Source of the DNA: Blastobasis lacticolella
Taxonomy: Eukaryota > Arthropoda > Insecta > Lepidoptera > Blastobasidae
Direction: 5' to 3'
NCBI GenBank assembly: GCA_905147135.1
Contig: LR990060.1
Location: 12,850,001 to 12,914,000 of the forward strand
DNA: 64,000 bases
A program made the position numbers and the translations under genes. The notes under the pieces were generated by a model. That model had not been told where the DNA came from. It searched no databases and worked only from the letters and a program-made list of their open reading frames with translations. Positions 29,885 to 40,478 of the stretch are shown in pieces. Positions within the stretch are counted from its first letter, which is position 1. Every line of letters starts with the position of its first letter.

Positions 29885-30055
29885 TTTTTATTGAACTAAT
29901 CCAAGAACCATCGATTAAACTGGCTTTCAAATAAAGTAAACCGAATCGAAATCGGTCTATCCGTTAAACAGCTAAGATGCCACAGACAAACACAGATACA
30001 GACACCACTTATGTACGTTTGTATGGAGAGCGATCAGGACACCATAAGACACATA
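29885..30055 (-). repeat. Dispersed repeat R6
   Basis: CGATTAAACTGGCTTTCAAA, CGAAATCGGTCTATCCGTTA and CTAAGATGCCACAGACAAAC follow the R6 order. Confidence 0.5.
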
Positions 30056-30214
30056 CCTATCCCCGTACCGCTTTCGGGATCGCCGCAAATCGTCACGGAG
30101 CCGCCATTATGCATGTTTGCGCGCTGCACGGGATAATAGTTTGGCGGGAACGCGCGGCCGGTTACGGGCAGGGTTGGCAAGAGGATATTGATTATAAACT
30201 ATTTATTGTGTCCT
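30056..30214. other. No supported feature
   Basis: GC-rich spacer without a recognised repeat. Confidence 0.4.
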
Positions 30215-30322
30215 AACCACCGGAATTACCGGAAGACGCAGTTTGGGTAGGCCTCCCACAAGGTGGACCGACGACCTGATAAAGATCGCAGGTACCAGCT
30301 GAATGATTGAATCATCATATCA
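30215..30322 (+). mobile_element. RTE LINE ORF end fragment
   Basis: GGTAGGCCTCCCACAAGGTG, GACCGACGACCTGATAAAG and CGCAGGTACCAGCTG encode the VGLPQGGPTT/RPPTRWTDDL region of the RTE ORF. After AGCTGAATGATTGA comes ATCATCATATCAGCC, the RTE tail in the opposite orientation. Confidence 0.65.
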
Positions 30323-30487
30323 GCCGAGATCCCAAGTGATTCATCAGAATCACTCAGGTAAACTGACTAGAGTTGCAAAAAAAAAACAATAAGAATATTT
30401 TCCATTTAGGGTTTCAAAAAATATTAACCGTATAAAAACATAGTATTCTTTATTTATTATTTGTAAGCAGTTCTTTTTATAATTTGT

Positions 30488-30536
30488 ATGACATCCTTGT
30501 CGAAAGGGTTGGTGCTATTCTACCGGACACCACACA
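30488..30536 (-). mobile_element. SINE-C 5' fragment
   Basis: The minus strand reads GTGTGGTGTCCGGTAGAATA then GCACCAACCC. About 45 bp. Confidence 0.6.
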
Positions 30537-30779
30537 CATAATATAAAGATTAAAAAAAAATAACGTAGGTAGGTTTTAAATAAGAAAAAAGTGAATTGTT
30601 AGACCAAATGGCTCTTATTATACCCGAAGAAAGTGTTGCCGCTGCATTGCTAAAATATAGTAGAACTGGTAACCCTAGTACAGACGGCATTATATTATGC
30701 ATTGTGCGAGCCCAATACAATCACTTGAAAAAAGTACAGTCACCTGAACGTATTATGTTCGCTTTACTATGTTAAACAC
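30537..30779. other. No supported feature
   Basis: AT-rich spacer. Confidence 0.4.
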
Positions 30780-30960
30780 TCTACGTTCAATACAGCTTTA
30801 TGATTGGTCTACTTCGTTCAACAAACAAAGAAAATCGCATCGAAATCGGTCTATCCGTCGACAGCTACGATGCATCAGACAGACACACAGATAAACACGT
30901 ACAATTTATAAAACCCCTAATATTTCTATTTAGGGTTAAAAGTAACAAATTACAGAAGCC
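30780..30960 (-). repeat. Dispersed repeat R6
   Basis: GCATCGAAATCGGTCTATCC, GTCGACAGCTACGATGCATC and AGACACACAGATAAACACG. Confidence 0.5.
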
Positions 30961-31767
30961 ATAAAAGCATCTTAATTAAACACAACTAATGGATGGCAAC
31001 CCTGCTCCCGTTTAAATTAGCATCGTCATCAGTACAGGCGTTAGAGCACCCTATTCCCCACGAATAAGGTTGGTTTTAGCCTGTGGAAAAGTACGGTGAC
31101 AAGACGTTGATTCAGTGCCCAATCAGCGGGCAGCGCGATTGCGGCTCACTCGTTCGTTGCAACCGTATTGTAATTGGTTTAGTGGTGGTGCCATGTTATT
31201 GCCTGTTTACCCGATTTAAGTATTTTCATTTTTACAAAAATGAAAATTGATTGTCGTTGTCTGTCAGGGTGAGGTGAGGGACATTCGCCAAAAGGTGGGC
31301 AGTGTTGTTTCACAATACCTTTGCTGGCTTGTTGCTTCGTCGCCGCTTACAAACCGGATAGGAAAGATGTACGCGTCGTGCCCGCAAAGCCACCGCTTAA
31401 CAACCGGACAGAAAACGTGCAGTCTACAATCTCGGTGCGCACACAACAAGTTTGTTTACAAATATTAAAATAATCTATCTGTAATAAATAAAACAAAATT
31501 ACATAAACATTTGGGAGCAATCGTGTAGAAATGGTGTACTTCTGTATGAGTCTTCTTCACATTTGTGGAAGGTTATGCCCTCTCCTCATATTCCCTATAT
31601 TCGACGCTCAATTTCTAAACACAAATAGTTTAGGACGCGTAGTTCCATTAATATATAAGCTCTTGTCTAGTTTGGATTAGTAAACAAGGCTAAATAATTA
31701 ATTTGTAAAAATGTTAACCATAATGCATAATAATAATGATATATAATAATTATCTATAATTATTCTA
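30961..31767. other. No supported feature, 0.8 kb
   Basis: Open frames on both strands near 31247-31468 have no domain. A TTTTCATTTTTACAAAAATG inverted pair sits at 31225-31247. Confidence 0.4.
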
Positions 31768-31828
31768 TTTATTTATTTATTTAAAACTTCATGCACATTA
31801 CAGTACAATGGCGGACTTAAAGCTTGGT
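31768..31828 (-). mobile_element. LINE-H 3' UTR fragment, second copy
   Basis: (TTTA)n, AAAACTTCATGCACATTACA and AATGGCGGACTTAAAG, identical to 15632-15690 over the shared part. Confidence 0.55.
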
Positions 31829-31847
31829 TCTATTTACTATCATAATT

Positions 31848-32061
31848 CTTGCCGATGGGGCAGGAAAGTTCTCGAGTGGCGACCACGTACCGGAAAACGC
31901 AGCGTGGGTAGGCCTCCCACTTGGTGGACCGACGACCTGGTAAAGATCGCAGGTACCAGCTGGACGCGGAAGGCACAAGACCGGCCTTTGTGGAGATCTC
32001 TGGGGAAGGCCTATGCTCAGCAGTGGGCATCATCCGGCTGATATGATGACGACGATGATGA
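31848..32061 (+). pseudogene. RTE LINE reverse transcriptase C-terminus
   Basis: The frame encodes GRKVLEWRPRTGKRSVGRPP, then TWWTDDLVKIAGTSWTRKAQ and DRPLWRSLGKAYAQQWASSG, a stop, and a GATGACGACGATGATGA tail. Same family as the 194-residue copy at 40479-41085. Because the tail is intact and the 5' end is lost, it is a normal dead-on-arrival truncated insertion. Confidence 0.8.
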
Positions 32062-32302
32062 CCGCTCTTGACATAAAATACCGGTTTTAAACAGCATCTA
32101 TGGAGCTAATAGTTATAGTAACTTTATGAGTACATCACATACTATAGTGTGGAGCACACCTCACCCCCTTTATGCTAAATAAGTTAGTTAACTTCAGTAA
32201 TAAGATCCAATATATGTCTAGACGCGAGTCTAATCATTTCATTCAATATATCCAGTTAAGCGCTATATTGCAAAGCATTTTAATATCCACAGAAACCTGT
32301 CC
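32062..32302. other. No supported feature
   Basis: Spacer. Confidence 0.4.
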
Positions 32303-32356
32303 GGTTCTTAGTCCAAGTTTAATCAACGGATTTTGATTAAACTTAGACTAAGAACC
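32303..32356. repeat. 24 bp inverted repeat, 6 nt loop
   Basis: Arms 32303-32326 and 32333-32356 (GGTTCTTAGTCCAAGTTTAA and complement) have a single mismatch. A tight hairpin with no attached element. Confidence 0.65.
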
Positions 32357-33235
32357 AATAGCTTATTAGCACACGTTATTAGTTCATTAAATCTTCGATA
32401 TCAAAGCCTAAGCTGTGGCTGAGAGCTAAAATTAGTGCTTAATAGTTACTAATACCCGTTATCCATCAATTAACTGTAATATTAATTAAACTGGTGTAGC
32501 TAAGCAAGACACAGGTATACAAGCGGATTTACCGTAGGCAAATTAACCATTTTATCAATAAATAACTACATTTTATCAGATAGTAAGACTCCTGACGAGA
32601 CTGACTGGGTGAGTAGCACCGCCTTATCTATTTCTGCCAAGCAACAATGCTTGCATTGTTGTGTCCGGTTAAAGGATAAGGTAGCCAGCGCAATTACAGG
32701 CATGAGGCATTTCATTTTAGTCCTCACAGCATAGCGGTTCTGCATTTTTGTTGTCTGGGTACCGATTCTGGTGTGCAATGCAGTTGTTATTATGTTGAAA
32801 TGTAACTGTGATGTTACTATAACTACGTCGAGGTACCGAGACAGTCCCAGCATCATCCCAGTTAAATTGCAGTTAAATCATTGTTCGACCTTTGACACGT
32901 TTTCGTTGACAGAATTGAAGGCAGTTTGACAACTAAGAAAGATGCAACTTAGTAATTTATTTATTTATTGGAGTACCAACAGCCATATAAAACCATAATG
33001 CAACTAAAGTACCAGAAAACGAATTGTGGAAAAGTTCGAACTCATGAAAGTTGCTACTCAACTTGTGTCATTTGAATACCAATCACATGAAAGTTGCAAC
33101 TCAATATCTGTCATTTGAATGACAATCACACGTTTGACATGGGATGCAATTGTAATGTTACTGCAACTGAGACGATTTCCGTACCAGAATCGAAGCCCTG
33201 TAACCTGAACGCATGAATCGTAGATGTTATGGACG
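32357..33235. other. No supported feature, 0.88 kb
   Basis: The frame at 32566-32856 (minus) lacks a domain. AAAGTTGCWACTCAA-like sequence is repeated near 33047 and 33087 (imperfect direct repeat of about 55 bp). Confidence 0.4.
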
Positions 33236-33300
33236 ACAGTTACCGATTACCATCAGGTGGGATGTCTGCTTGTTTGACATTGCGTAGCATAATAACCTAA
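33236..33300 (+). mobile_element. LINE-A 3' UTR remnant
   Basis: GACAGTTACCGATTACCATC, AGGTGGGATGTCTGCTTG and GCGTAGCATAATAA keep the LINE-A UTR layout with much divergence. Confidence 0.4.
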
Positions 33301-33324
33301 GCGACAGAAAAAATTCGTATAACC

Positions 33325-33530
33325 CCTGACTAAGTTTATTTAAACTCACATATTTTCGAAACTACGGAACCGATTTTAACGAAACAAAGCTCTAAACTAT
33401 CTCGATTAAACTGGCTTTCAAATAAAGAAAACCGTATCTAAATCGGTGCGACCGTTCGGGAGCTACGACGCCACAAACACATACATCAAACTTATAACGT
33501 CAATCTTTTTTCGTCGGGGTTAATAAAAAA
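33325..33530 (-). repeat. Dispersed repeat R6, good copy
   Basis: ACTACGGAACCGATTTTAAC, CTCGATTAAACTGGCTTTCA, GGGAGCTACGACGCC and CTTTTTTCGTCGGGG. It is the inverse of the copy at 54030-54350, where the order and both ends agree. Confidence 0.6.
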
Positions 33531-34036
33531 CAAGCTATGATCACGAAACTCCTCTTTAGGTTCATCCACATTCATACTCTAAGGTAATCCGAAGTTGTCG
33601 CCTCCACCAGCATGCCTATCTTTACTAACAGACTGCGTAATTGGCTTATCAAGCAGGCATTCTATAGTTATAATGAATTTTTAGAACTATGGAAATTGAC
33701 ATAGATGTGTAATGTATTACTATTATTTTATTATTAATCATTATTGTTATTTTTGAAATCCATAGCTTGACATACTTATACTGTAATTGACTTGTAATTA
33801 ACAATTATCAATAAAACATGAATGAATGAATGAATCCTGAAACACTTCTTGTAGAGAAATTAGCAAAGTAATATATAATGACGCGTCAGCCTAATTGCCA
33901 GCGATGAAAAATAGATTCGGGACTGATTAGCGATTGGTAGCGGATCGCATGGGGATGTTTATAAGGTACGATGGTTAATGACATTTATGTAGGAGTCGTG
34001 TCGTGTCCTAACTTGTATAGGCAGCTGGCCTATGAT
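33531..34036. other. No supported feature
   Basis: AT-rich, ending in a GAATGAATGAATGAATCC microsatellite at 33821-33837. Confidence 0.45.
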
Positions 34037-34320
34037 CGCAGAGAGATTCGAACCCGGTGTAGGGAACTACACCGGGTTCGAATCTCTCTGCGGCCATGTA
34101 CCAATGTTAATTTTCAGAGTTATGTACATTAGTTGAATGCTACCTGATGCTCTTACGGTGAGGTGAAACATCGTGATGAAACCTGCACATTCAGGCGACA
34201 GAATGTGTAACCAGGTCAGATGGCAGTCGCTTGGCTGTAATTATCTGATCCATCAAATCATGATTTTGGCATGATGATATGCGAGAGCACAACAGAACCA
34301 TTAAGGTCAAGACGATTATT
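34037..34320 (+). mobile_element. SINE-B whose head is a perfect palindrome
   Basis: The head has been replaced by two inverted copies of its B-box region (34037-34062 and 34067-34092; see the palindrome finding). The body then proceeds normally: GCGGCCATGTACCAATG, ATGCTCTTACGGTGAGG, CGTGATGAAACCTGCACATT and CATTAAGGTCAAGACG. Confidence 0.82.
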
Positions 34321-34986
34321 TATTCGTGTTTTAACTTGTATCGGAAACCCGAATAATGCCCGAATGCACTTAACTTTAGGCGACGCCTAATACGCTTTTT
34401 ACATTTGTCTAAGTTCAGTCGTCTAAATTCAGAAGAAGAGCTCTGCTTTTTAAAAGACTTGATAATTTAGTGCGCCAACGGGCCCTCAGAAAATATGTAT
34501 AGCCACGTTCATTTAGGATCCGACACGACAACGCAGGCTTCAATTCGCATAGTCTAAAAGGCATACAATAATCTCCCACAGATTGCCTATTAGAGGTCTC
34601 GCAAGAAATTACCGTCGGTCAAACGTGTGTAATTACGTTGGTAATCTGTAATCCGGTTGTCGGACTATCTACGCGTGTGTTTAGTATTTTTTTCTTTACT
34701 TAGAATCAAACACTTTCGCGGATCCAGCTCCTAATAAAGGTGGTCATGCCTACCTGAAAATCGGCGAAGAACGAGACGGATTTCGTAAAAGTTGCAACAA
34801 TACTACCTCATAAAAGTTACATAAATAAAGGAATGGGCGAGCTGAGCGAGCTTGAACATTTTGACATTTTGGGGTTAACGATGAATATACCACTTTTCTA
34901 CTTATCGTTAGCCTATAGACCTCAATTAGGGTTGTAGGCATGCCCATAGTGCCCATAACGAAAATCCGTGCTTGGTCAAACATTAG
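34321..34986. other. No supported feature
   Basis: Frame 34750-34983 (minus) has no recognised domain. Confidence 0.4.
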
Positions 34987-35200
34987 TTGGCCGCGTGGTG
35001 TCTGGCAGAGTAAAATAGCACCAACCCCTTACACTCGCGGGTGTCGTACAAGGCGACTAATATTTTCGAGGCAAAGATCTAGAGTCCCCGTTGGCTGGAA
35101 AATAAGCAGCAGCGTTTTCCAATGTTATATTTGTAATATTACGATCTCCAACCCGCCTGCCAAGCGTGGAGATTATGGCAATAACCTCCCCTTTCGTGGG
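34987..35200 (+). mobile_element. SINE-C, 3'-deleted
   Basis: TTGGCCGCGTGGTGTCTGGC, GGTGTCGTACAAGGCGACTA and GCGTGGAGATTATGGCAATA are followed by CCCCTTTCGTGGGATC, where the copy stops before the ATGATG tail. Confidence 0.8.
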
Positions 35201-35224
35201 ATCACCGGCATATTAACCAACTGA

Positions 35225-35413
35225 AGTCATCAATTCATCGATCTAACTCGCCAAACCGTGGAGACTATATCAACGCCCTCCAGTATCAATGTTAAACAGT
35301 TTGAAGTACTAGGGCTCCGTTTACTCCGTTTACAAGATCCGGCTCGAAGGACCATAAACATGTACAGGCTCTTGATAGCTCTGCACAGTGTTATAGATGA
35401 TATCTTGATATGA
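35225..35413 (+). CDS. Unidentified short open frame with a nearby polyA signal
   Basis: After a stop at 35222-35224 the frame reads SHQFIDLTRQTVETISTPSS, then INVKQFEVLGLRLLRLQDPA and RRTINMYRLLIALHSVIDDI, ending LI and TGA at 35411-35413. AATAAA follows within 8 bp. The second half is amphipathic and leucine-rich. No start codon, no clear splice acceptor and no known family, so it may be an exon end, a retroelement remnant or chance. Confidence 0.25.
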   Translation, partial: SHQFIDLTRQTVETISTPSSINVKQFEVLGLRLLRLQDPARRTINMYRLLIALHSVIDDILI

Positions 35414-36017
35414 CGAATAAAGTATGTTATGTAAATCAATTTTATTTGAGTCCTTAAACAGTGAGTACACTGTCTGATGGTATGTAGTGAACTGGCTAGC
35501 GTACGGGCGGAATGCCTAAGTCACATAAATGCTGACACGGAACGATGTGCGGTAATGAGACCGTACACAAGGGACTTATACAAATACACAAAATAGCCCA
35601 TACAAATACACAAAGCAAGCCTTAAAGTACTGTAAGGATAAACTACAATAAGAGGTTTCACTCAACTCTGCACTCTATAGCGACATATAAATCAAACAAA
35701 CAACATCATATAACCCTCACTCACTTATTGTAACTGCCTTAACCACCCCAATTTTGTGAAGACAACACCCTACACGATGGAAAATAAGCCTTGTTGCTCT
35801 GTAAATAGGTCTCTATTCGAGATACAAGCGCGTGTTGTGTTGATATTGTAATAAATTTCTTACTAAACAGCATATTCCGTAGGCAAGTTGCGGGCAAAGA
35901 TTAAGGAATCAAGACAGAAGAGATATAGTGGTAGAGCTACGATAAAAAAACCGGTTTTCTACCAATATTTGCTTTGTACACCTTTCTAGCTCGAGTATTT
36001 TCCTTCAAGAACCATGA
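35414..36017. other. No supported feature
   Basis: A CAAATACACAAA unit is repeated near 35580-35612. Confidence 0.4.
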
Positions 36018-36302
36018 ACCAAGGTCACCGACATAGCTCTAAGGATTGCCAGACTGAAGTGGCAGTAGGCAGGGCACATAGCTCGAAGAATAAATGGCCG
36101 ATAGGGCAGCAAAGTTATCGAGTGGCGACCACGTACCAGAAGACGCAGCGTGGGTAGGCCTCCCACAAGGTGGACCGACGACCTAGTAAAGATCGCAGGT
36201 ACCAGCTGGATACGGAAAGCATAGGATTGGCCTTTGTGGAGATCTCTGGGGGAGGCCTATGCCCAGCAGTGGGCGTCATCTGGCTGATATGATGTTGATG
36301 AT
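36018..36302 (+). pseudogene. RTE LINE reverse transcriptase C-terminus
   Basis: DNA reads AAGGTCACCGACATAGCTCT, then the RLKWQ-x-AGHIA region with a damaged frame (GCAGTAGGCAGGGCACATAG), the WRPRTRRRSVGRPPTRW block and GCCCAGCAGTGGGCGTCATC. It ends CTGATATGATGTTGATGA. Confidence 0.75.
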
Positions 36303-36334
36303 TTTACTTCATTGCTTTGTGATTATTAATTTTT

Positions 36335-36573
36335 TTTTTTTTTTTTTATGTCATACGGTAGGCAAACAGGCAAGCGGGCCACCTGATGGAAAGTGGTCAC
36401 CACTGCCTATAGACATTAGCAAAGCCAAGAGTATCGCTAATGCGTGGCCCACCTCTATAAAACGTTGCTCTGGCAGCAAAAAGGCAAATGCCCCTCCACT
36501 GCCAAAGCCACGGTTCCCTAAATCCCCACCCCATGGAGCACTGGAAACCTTACTCACCGGCAGAAACACAATA
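36335..36573 (-). mobile_element. LINE-D 3' end, near complete unit
   Basis: The minus strand begins TTTCTGCCGGTGAGTAAGG and ends GCCTACCGTATGACATAAAA with a long A-run. Same extent as 16908-17154 and 46612-46850, which suggests a defined short element rather than random truncation. Confidence 0.8.
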
Positions 36574-36639
36574 CTATTTAACTAACTATTAATTAACTAT
36601 TAAATAACAGCAAATTAAATCCGTTAAACATCTTTGCAA

Positions 36640-36847
36640 GGATTAATAAAGATTCGAGCCGCTTTGGTTCAACTTTTATAATGCGTGCGGTTAAGGAATG
36701 GAACATATTGCCTGCGAGTGTGTTCCCTGATCATTATTATCTGGACGCCTTCAAGGCTAGAGTGAATAGGCTGTTCCTAGACAGGCATGCTTCATCTTCG
36801 GCCGCATCGTCATTTACCACCAGGTAAGATGGCGGTCAGGTGACTGG
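36640..36847 (+). pseudogene. LINE-F ORF C-terminus and 3' end
   Basis: The frame reads MRAVKEWNILPASVFPDHYY, then LDAFKARVNRLFLDRHASSS and AASSFTTR before a stop. The GGTAAGATGGCGGTCAGGTG UTR and an A-run complete it. This is the standard end of a CR1/Jockey-type LINE ORF2. Confidence 0.78.
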
Positions 36848-37039
36848 CTAGCCTAAAAAAATGGTCGCTTAGACTCGTCATGTGACGTCATGTGACTCCA
36901 CTTTGTTGTTAAGTAATAAAATAATTCTTCGTACGTAACTGGTAACGAAGCACTGCATGGTTGCGTAGGCGGCCGAAGGGGATTTACAAACAATGAGTTG
37001 CTTTCGATTGTATTTCCACGTCTCGTGCAGACCCGTAAA

Positions 37040-37235
37040 TTACGTACAAATGTCTGGCCATGCCTCCCCCGCAAGGCACGGGAAGGAAAGGCCGGTCCAA
37101 GAAGCGATGGATTGACTTTATTAAGAATGATATGCGTGCCAAAAAACTCACGGGAAAGATGCCGAAGACCGAGCGAGGTGTACAAGGAGAAGTAGGAAAG
37201 CGAATCCTCGCGCGCACATCTGGGACTGACTGATG
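37040..37235 (+). pseudogene. LINE-I ORF end, decayed
   Basis: The frame gives RSKKRWIDFIKNDMRAKKLT and then a frame change at GATGCCGAAGACCGAGCGAG, the EDAEDRAKW equivalent. The tail GGGACTGACTGATGATGAG retains the terminal GATGATGA. Confidence 0.6.
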
Positions 37236-37304
37236 ATGAGTGGCTCCGAAAAGAGAGACGGAAAACTGACGAAGACTTCAGATGTCCGATCACGTCCTAG
37301 GCAC

Positions 37305-37410
37305 CCAAAAGCGACTTTATTTTGTACTTTATAAGGATTAGTATCAACTGCAACTGACGGTTGGTCGGCTCCACCCAAAACGGAGCGTCTGTTACTAGTT
37401 TACTATCTGC
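37305..37410 (+). repeat. Dispersed repeat R10, copy 1 of 3
   Basis: AAAAGCGACTTTATTTTGTA, GGATTAGTATCAACTGCAAC and TGACGGTTGGTCGG, then GAGCGTCTGTTACTAGTTT. Copies at 56816-56915 and 62255-62335 share the same limits. Confidence 0.55.
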
Positions 37411-37633
37411 GACCGCCTAATCTATGATCCGATGGCGCCGAACAGTCGCGTTTCCGAGCCAGTAATGGCAGAGCGTCGTATCCGCGATTTTTAATGCAAT
37501 ACCTTGTGAGTTGTGCGGTCTGTTGTACTAGTGATTGCTTGAATAGGGGTTTAGGCGATTTATCGCTGTTACTGGCTGTATAGGTTCTGATTACTGATAC
37601 TGAAGTTTTGTTCTTTATCTCACCGTCGCGCCA

Positions 37634-37711
37634 CTAAGGCGCTGTGGGCGGGTGAGCTGTCGGGCGTCTACCGTCGTACGACCATTGTTGCCAATTAGGA
37701 CAGCGCCTAAG
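37634..37711. mobile_element. M1 MITE, TA target
   Basis: Left end TAAGGCGCTGTGGGCGG and right end CCAATTAGGACAGCGCCTAA are inverted, with TA at both outer edges. The CGTCGTACGACCATTGTTGCC interior is shared with 45922-46035. No transposase. Confidence 0.55.
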
Positions 37712-37889
37712 AGCCCGTTTATACGTCACCGCTTTAAAAATCGGGCAGTAAACGCATACTCGTCGTGCATAGTCACCGCGTAGCAACCGGACACAAAACG
37801 CGAGAAGAAGCGAGCTATGCGCGAGCACTACTTTTCGCGTAAAAAGCACAACCGAATTTTACGCTTAGCCGCTGTCCTAAAAGAGCGGC
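37712..37889. other. No supported feature
   Basis: GC-richer spacer ending AGCCGCTGTCCTAAAAGAG, a possible further M1 end. Confidence 0.35.
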
Positions 37890-38070
37890 CCAGTATAGTA
37901 GCATGATGCTTGCGAGATTAATAACAAAAGTTAAGCAACGTATGCCAATTCCGGTAACTGGATGGGTGACCGTTTCATACTTTGAATCTATCGAACTTCA
38001 ACACCGCTACGAGCTCGAGTGGTGTACCTCCTAATAACGTTGGCGAAGCGATGTTGCCAAGATTTTAAGC
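37890..38070 (+). mobile_element. SINE-5S
   Basis: ACAAAAGTTAAGCAACGTAT and GTAACTGGATGGGTGACCG, then TTTCATACTTTGAATC; body CTTCAACACCGCTACGAGCT and GTACCTCCTAATAACG. The A-box and C-box of the 5S promoter are both clear. Confidence 0.65.
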
Positions 38071-38099
38071 TGGGTACATTAGTACTGTTTGGGCTCAGG

Positions 38100-38310
38100 G
38101 ATACGTGGGAAATAGGTGCCTGAACCTGCCGGTATCAGGAAAGAGGCCCCGTGGGCGACCCAAGAAGCGATGGATTGACATCGCTGAGTCGGACGCGAGA
38201 GCCAACGGCTTACGACGCGAGGATGCCGAAGACCGGGCGAAGTGGAGAAGATTGAGTAGGAAAGCGGACCCTGGCAGAGGCCGGGATGAGCGCTAAGATG
38301 ATGATGAGGA
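38100..38310 (+). pseudogene. LINE-I (RTE-like) ORF C-terminus and tail
   Basis: The frame 38105-38296 gives NLPVSGKRPRGRPKKRWIDI, then AESDARANGLRREDAEDRAK and WRRLSRKADPGRGRDER, a stop, and TAAGATGATGATGAGG. This is the cleanest C-terminus of this LINE. The GCGGACCCTGG-AGAGGCCGGGATGAGCG stretch corresponds in position to the SINE-B tail. Confidence 0.72.
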
Positions 38311-39260
38311 TGGGTACTGTTTGGCGGATACCTATTATATATCTTATCCGATCCAAATCCGAGCATTCCTAGGAGATAGTCACAACAATGGTATATGTAT
38401 ACCTACATGTATTTATTTTTCTTTATGAAGGAAAACAAACAGCTTACAATATCACTTGCAATATAAGAGAAGAAGTTACACGTTAGCCAGTAAAGTTTCC
38501 ATAGACTAATTTTACATAAGTAAAGTAATATTAACAATTTTATTTTAAACGAATGATAATAACAGTATGTTTAAACCAATGGATTTCCAGTCTGATCGTT
38601 GACACCTTTTAGTCTCTATTATTAAACATAAATATCTGTTAACTATTTACTAATATTACCCAATACTGAATGTGAATGTGGTTTATTTCCAACACATTTC
38701 ATATGAAACATATAAATTTCTGCGTATTGTGCGTGTGACAAACTCTGACCAAATCTGTTATTGGAATAGTTCGCAACAATAGTGAAACAAAAATACATAA
38801 TTGCAGCATCATAATTTCCATGACTCATTATACACTAATATCTGTCCAGACTGACTTGTCTTATTTGGTTAAGGAAATTATATATTTAAATGGATAATGT
38901 GCAGCAAAATTAGTAAAAATTTACATTCTATGTGTTTCTTGTTTAATTCAAGACATCTATACACAATGTACGTAGCGTGATAGATACGGCATGTCGTGAT
39001 TTTGGGCATTGTTTGTTCACCAAATAAGACAAGACAGTTTAAACAGATTTTAGATATAACCTGATAGACTAGAGTCCTGAGCGAGTTGTAGTTCTGTCTG
39101 TATATTCTACAGTCTACGTTTTGACAAGCTGATACTGTCTGGAACTCGCAAGAAATTACGAAATAACAGACATTGGGTATCCAGTGTGATTGTAGACAAG
39201 TAACTAATTTTAAATGAGTAAGTTTGAAGACGTTCTACTGCCATTTTCCAATCTCTGTGC
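38311..39260. other. No supported feature, 0.95 kb
   Basis: AT-rich spacer; short frames only. Confidence 0.45.
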
Positions 39261-39937
39261 CTTACAGGTAGGGCTTGCAAATATTCGAAAGTTTTAGATA
39301 TTCGATTATTCGTTCATATTTTTATTCGTATATTTTTTATATTTGTACATTCGAATAGTATGAATTTATAAATAAATTGTCGCAATAAATCATTTATATT
39401 CAGTATCAGGTTTTTGTTAAAGAAATCAATATAAAACTTGGCCTCCATACCCTAAACAAAACATTCTCAAATCCCTTTAAATAGTTAAGTAATAATAAGA
39501 CAATAAATTCAAATCAATGTTTTCGAATTTATTAAGTAATAAATAATAACTGCGATAGCAAACTTCGCTTCGGATATATCTTCTCAAACAGTCTTACTAA
39601 TTTGTATACAATGAGATCAAAATCAACATTTATGAAGAATTAAATTAATTTTAAAATAACTAAATTGCAAACCTCTATTCATATACATACATACATACAT
39701 AAAGCTCACGCCTGTGTCCCACGGTGTCCCAGGTGGGGTAGGCTCTGTCCCGACACAATTCCCTAGCCTCGCATATATCCACAACTCTTTTCATACATCT
39801 TCTTTTATTCTTACCACTTCGGACCCCAGCTTTTTTGAGAACATTACTGATCTGATCATTGAACATAGTTTACCAGAAACCCAAACAAGTCTTTTGAAAA
39901 AAAAAAAAATCGCATGACTCAAGCAGTATTATTAATA

Positions 39938-40153
39938 TTATAAAGGTAACAAATTAACTTGAATGAAGTAATTAAAAAACAATTCCAAAATTGGGTGGGG
40001 CTGTGTCGGAACAACAGCCGTTGGTTTTAAAGTGAAACGTCTACCTATGGTTCGTGGCAGAGGTAGTTGTCCTCGGACTAAGCGTACCTTGACAGCCTTG
40101 AGACGCTCTCGAAACCGCCTCGTTCGCTCAGCACCGGATATTGGTGTACCCAC
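39938..40153 (-). pseudogene. Basic open frame inside the hAT-like element
   Basis: Read on the minus strand as GTPISGAERTRRFRERLKAV, then KVRLVRGQLPLPRTIGRRFT and LKPTAVVPTQPHP. The AERxRRxRERLKA helix resembles the basic N-terminal segment seen in several transposon-associated insect ORFs. An overlapping upstream frame (MSASARARFSKIYKSRVS) suggests a former start and a frameshift. Function unknown. Confidence 0.35.
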
Positions 40154-40478
40154 CCCTCTCTTTCTAACGATACCCGTGACTTGTATATCTTGCTGAATCT
40201 TGCACGAGCTGAGGCTGACATATTCAATTTTCGTATATCTTTTTACACTTTTTGCTTATTTTTAACATAAACATTTTCCAAATAACATCTGTTTTTATAC
40301 AGATCGATTGCAACATAATAAAAACACGCAAGAATCACGTGTGAGTCGTGAGTTACACTGAATAGAAATGCGCAAGAGTATACGTTTCATTAATTCAATG
40401 TCCCTCCCCCGCCACCCCACCCAAAGAACAGGTGAGTATATACGCTAAACAACGACACTAGATTCAAGTTTCTAACAC

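Noticed and set aside
36259..36585. 108-codon ORF reading through GPPDGKWSPLPIDIS
   Set aside because: Antisense translation of a LINE-D unit, also seen at 16910, 46534 and 51199.
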